Below, one piece after another: positions 62,443 to 64,000 of a DNA stretch of 64,000 nt (position 1 is the first letter of the stretch; each line of letters opens with the position of its first letter). Source of the DNA: Variovorax paradoxus (GTDB taxonomy: Bacteria > Pseudomonadota > Gammaproteobacteria > Burkholderiales > Burkholderiaceae_C). The stretch is taken from positions 62,001 through 126,000 of the forward strand of contig CP063168.1 in NCBI GenBank assembly GCA_016806145.1, in the 5' to 3' direction. The position numbers and the translations under genes are program-made. The notes under the pieces were generated by a model that made no database searches, had not been told where the DNA came from, and worked only from the letters and a program-made list of their open reading frames with translations.

Positions 62443-62890
62443 GGCCGCAGGCCTGCCGATCGCACGCATGTGCAGGAAGGCCGCTCGAGCGGCCGTGGCC
62501 GGCGCCGGCGGCGCGGGCCTCGAGGAGCTGCAGGCGCAGCTGCGGATCGGCGGCGGCAAGCGGCAGCGCAGCGCCGGCGGTGCCGGCGCGAAGGGGAATG
62601 GGAGAGCGAGATCCGCTGCAGGCGGCTGGTCGACGAGCTCGGGCCGCAGGCCTGGTGGTTGGGCGCGCAGCGCGGTGCGGCCGCTGGCGCGGCCGTGGCC
62701 AACGCCCACGGCGCAGGCCTGGCAGAGCTGCAGGCACGGCTGCAGGTGATCAGAGGGCGTGCGGATGCGCGCCGCGCCGGCGACGCCGGCGCCAGGAGCT
62801 GGGGAAGGAGTTCCGCTGCAGGTAGCTGGGCAGCGGGCTCAGGCCGCAGGCTTCGTGATGGGACCGCAGCGGGATGCGGCCTCCAGCTGC
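62443..62890. repeat. Degenerate tandem repeat with a unit of about 200 bp
   Basis: GGCCGCAGGCCTG (near 62443 and 62642) and GGCCGCAGGCTTCG (near 62842) recur at steps of about 199-200 bases. Within each unit GCGGCCGTGGCC, GGCCTCGAGGAGCTGCAGGCG or GGCCTGGCAGAGCTGCAGGCA, and a CGCCGGCGCGAAG-like block follow in the same order. Two full units and part of a third are visible. The sequence is extremely GC-rich with open frames in many directions, none credible. It fills the gap between the DUF932 gene and the tRNA-like genes; 62099-62440 has no supported gene. Confidence 0.75.
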
Positions 62891-63002
62891 GGTCGGCGCA
62901 TACGGCACACGCACGCACGGAGCCGCAAACGCAGTGAAGAGGCCACAACGACAGCAGCTGCCTGCAACGCAGCGGTGCGTTGGTCATGGCAGAAAAAATA
63001 GG

Positions 63003-63097
63003 AGGCCCTGCCCGGACTCGAACCGGGATCTTCGTGCTGGAGGCCACCTTCCGGGGGCGGCATACGCACGACGCTCTTTCCATTGAGCTACAAGTCC
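63003..63097 (-). tRNA. tRNA-like gene with a 30-nt anticodon loop
   Basis: Read on the minus strand: acceptor GGACTTG pairs with CAGGGCC (one mismatch, one G-T), then TA, D-stem GCTC/GAGC with loop AATGGAAA containing the GG pair, anticodon stem TCGTG/CACGA, variable loop AGAT, T-stem CCCGG/CCGGG with canonical loop TTCGAGT, discriminator T. All parts add up to exactly 95 nt. The anticodon loop is 30 nt, holding a second hairpin GCCGCC-CCCGGAA-GGTGGC, so no anticodon can be assigned. A T-run follows (TATTTTTT). CCA is not encoded. It directly abuts a second such gene. It could be a tRNA with a short insertion, a decoy or a relic. Confidence 0.6.
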
Positions 63098-63218
63098 ACC
63101 GACGCCTGGATTTGAACCAGGACCTCCGGTGCATTACTATGGGATACCACCCCCAGTCGTTAGCCCTTCTCCGCGAAGGGCACGCGCACCGGCGCTACTT
63201 CCTTTGAGCTTCGTCGGA
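63097..63218 (-). tRNA. tRNA-like gene with a 57-nt anticodon loop
   Basis: Read on the minus strand: acceptor TCCGACG pairs with CGTCGGT (6 of 7), then AA, D-stem GCTC/TAGC (3 of 4) with loop AAAGGAAG, anticodon stem CCGGT/ACCGG extended to CCGGTGC/GCACCGG, variable loop AGGT, T-stem CCTGG/CCAGG with canonical loop TTCAAAT. The parts add up to exactly 122 nt. The 57-nt anticodon loop includes GCCCTTC-GCGGA-GAAGGGC, a 7-bp hairpin. Its discriminator position (63097) is the first base of the next tRNA-like gene. Its 5' 24 bases overlap the end of the winged-helix gene at 63195. The anticodon is not identifiable. Confidence 0.55.
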
Positions 63219-63806
63219 TAACCCTTCTGCCCCCGCCCCGGCATCAGGCACGGGTTCGGGAGGCAGTGAAGTTGTGTCGCCGGCAGGCCTTCGCCTCCCA
63301 GCCAAATAGTTCGGATTCGCGGGGGCTGCCGCGGGCACCTGCGCCAACGGCGTCAGCGCGAACCCCTTCAAACGCGTCACCGTGCCCTGCAGGTCATAAC
63401 GGGTGACTGTTTGGTTTTTGCCTTTCATGGTCACTTGCCCCTTGACACGGGCAATCAGCCCCTTCTTTTCCAGCTTATCCAGACAACGCTGCACCGTCCG
63501 GGGCGACGCGCCCATGCGCGTCGCAATCGTGGCTGTCCGGGGATACGGGCGGTCATCGGCGTACCACCAGTGCGACAGCAGGTTGAGAAGCACGACCAAG
63601 TCGTTATCCGCCAGCCCAAGTTCGCTCTGACGCCGGAGCAACTCGAGGGGAATCACGACGAACCCCCTGCCGAGTGCTTGGCCCCATTTCTCCTGAAGTT
63701 CCGTAGACGTAGCTTCGCTGCTACTAACTTCACTGTTAGCAGTAGAGGAACTGAGCGCTGCGTTGTTCATGGTGGCTACTATCTCAAAAAACGGGAGGGT
63801 TTTCAA
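63195..63806 (-). CDS. Winged-helix DNA-binding protein, probably of a mobile element
   Basis: The frame encodes 203 residues from 63806; an ATG at 63770 (MNNAALSSSTANSEVSS) may be the true start. Residues about 65-130 form a helix-turn-helix (DNDLVVLLNLLSHWWY, RTATIATRMGASPRTVQRCL, DKLEKKGLIARVKG), like those of replication-initiation or phage-type regulators. A Pro/Ala-rich tail follows. It is upstream of the tRNA-like genes on the same strand, and its stop lies inside the second one. It is likely a plasmid or integrative-element replication or control protein. Confidence 0.7.
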   Translation of the reverse strand: MKTLPFFEIVATMNNAALSSSTANSEVSSSEATSTELQEKWGQALGRGFVVIPLELLRRQSELGLADNDLVVLLNLLSHWWYADDRPYPRTATIATRMGASPRTVQRCLDKLEKKGLIARVKGQVTMKGKNQTVTRYDLQGTVTRLKGFALTPLAQVPAAAPANPNYLAGRRRPAGDTTSLPPEPVPDAGAGAEGLSDEAQRK

Positions 63807-64000
63807 TACATATTATTCAATGCGACACCAGCGACGCAAAATTTGTGGCGCATGCCTGCTTCGGGCGGCCAAAAGGAATCCGCCCCGGCGCTCGGACAGG
63901 AAACGGAAACCGGAGAACTGATGAGTCCAGCCGCGGGCCCCGCCCTTGCCTGCCGACTCTGGCGCTGCACGGCCTCACCAAGCCGTCTCTACTTGGTCAG
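63807..64000. other. Right edge of the window
   Basis: The AT-rich bases 63780-63840 probably hold the promoter of the winged-helix gene. After that no gene is supported up to the end of the window. Confidence 0.4.

Noticed and set aside
62099..63134. Several 90-240 codon frames in the GC-rich repeat region
   Set aside because: Open frames occur in most directions because of base composition; the products are Ala/Arg/Gly-rich and disagree with each other.
63003..63218. Reading the tRNA-like genes as class II tRNAs with a long variable arm, or as group I intron-containing tRNAs
   Set aside because: The variable loops are 4 nt, and the extra sequence lies within the anticodon loop; 23 and 50 nt are far too short for group I introns.

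Overview
This is a GC-rich window, probably from a Burkholderiales chromosome or large replicon (Comamonadaceae/Alcaligenaceae-like). The reasons are a Bug-type (TctC) solute-binding protein, several branched-chain-type (LIV) ABC transporters, AtuA-family and nitrilase catabolic genes, and heavy insertion-sequence (IS) activity. The placement is inferred from gene content; no 16S or other marker gene is present.

1-9419 is a peptide and D-amino-acid utilisation locus. It holds the start of a probable dipeptidase, a D-aminopeptidase-like serine hydrolase, an XRE-cupin regulator, an MFS transporter, a DauA-like D-amino-acid dehydrogenase, a second serine hydrolase and an S9 peptidase. A frameshifted remnant of a second D-amino-acid dehydrogenase lies upstream of the MFS gene, and part of its 5' flank is shared with the intact gene. 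9420-10603 is mostly non-coding. 10604-14414 carries a small membrane protein and a periplasmic molybdenum oxidoreductase with its cytochrome b, an exported beta-rich protein and a TetR regulator, with matching palindromes before the exported-protein gene and before tetR. 14572-21757 has a RidA-like protein, a LivFGMH transporter without a binding protein, a PLP dehydratase, a nitrilase and a divergent IclR regulator.

21872-27930 is IS-rich. An old IS66 fragment precedes a complete IS66 element (22662-25859, 8-bp target duplication) whose right end is tandemly duplicated. Then come two small genes, an orphan IS66 end and a decayed PEP-mutase-like gene. 28094-32154 is an N-acyl-D-amino-acid deacylase / RpiR / peptide-binding-protein cluster. 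33001-46092 is one long plus-strand catabolic array: a split AtuA pair, a LIV transporter with its binding protein and a fused permease-ATPase, aldehyde dehydrogenase, SDR, Bug binding protein, MDR alcohol dehydrogenase and acyl-CoA synthetase. It would take up a compound and oxidise it through alcohol, aldehyde and acid to a CoA ester. An IS5-family element sits exactly at its last stop codon, and a second IS66 element is nested inside that IS5.

51288-53399 is a LysR / SMP-30 divergent pair. From about 54200 the sequence becomes visibly richer in A and T and carries a defence island: a Cap15-type CBASS operon (membrane beta-barrel effector plus CD-NTase) and a 1325-residue nuclease-NACHT protein. 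The right end looks like a mobile-element backbone: a DUF932 protein with a frameshifted C-terminus, 200-bp tandem repeats, and two abutting tRNA-like genes whose anticodon loops are 30 and 57 nt instead of 7. The second tRNA-like gene overlaps the end of a winged-helix protein gene. The tRNA-like pair, the defence island and the fourth ORF shared by both IS66 elements are the observations most worth following up.
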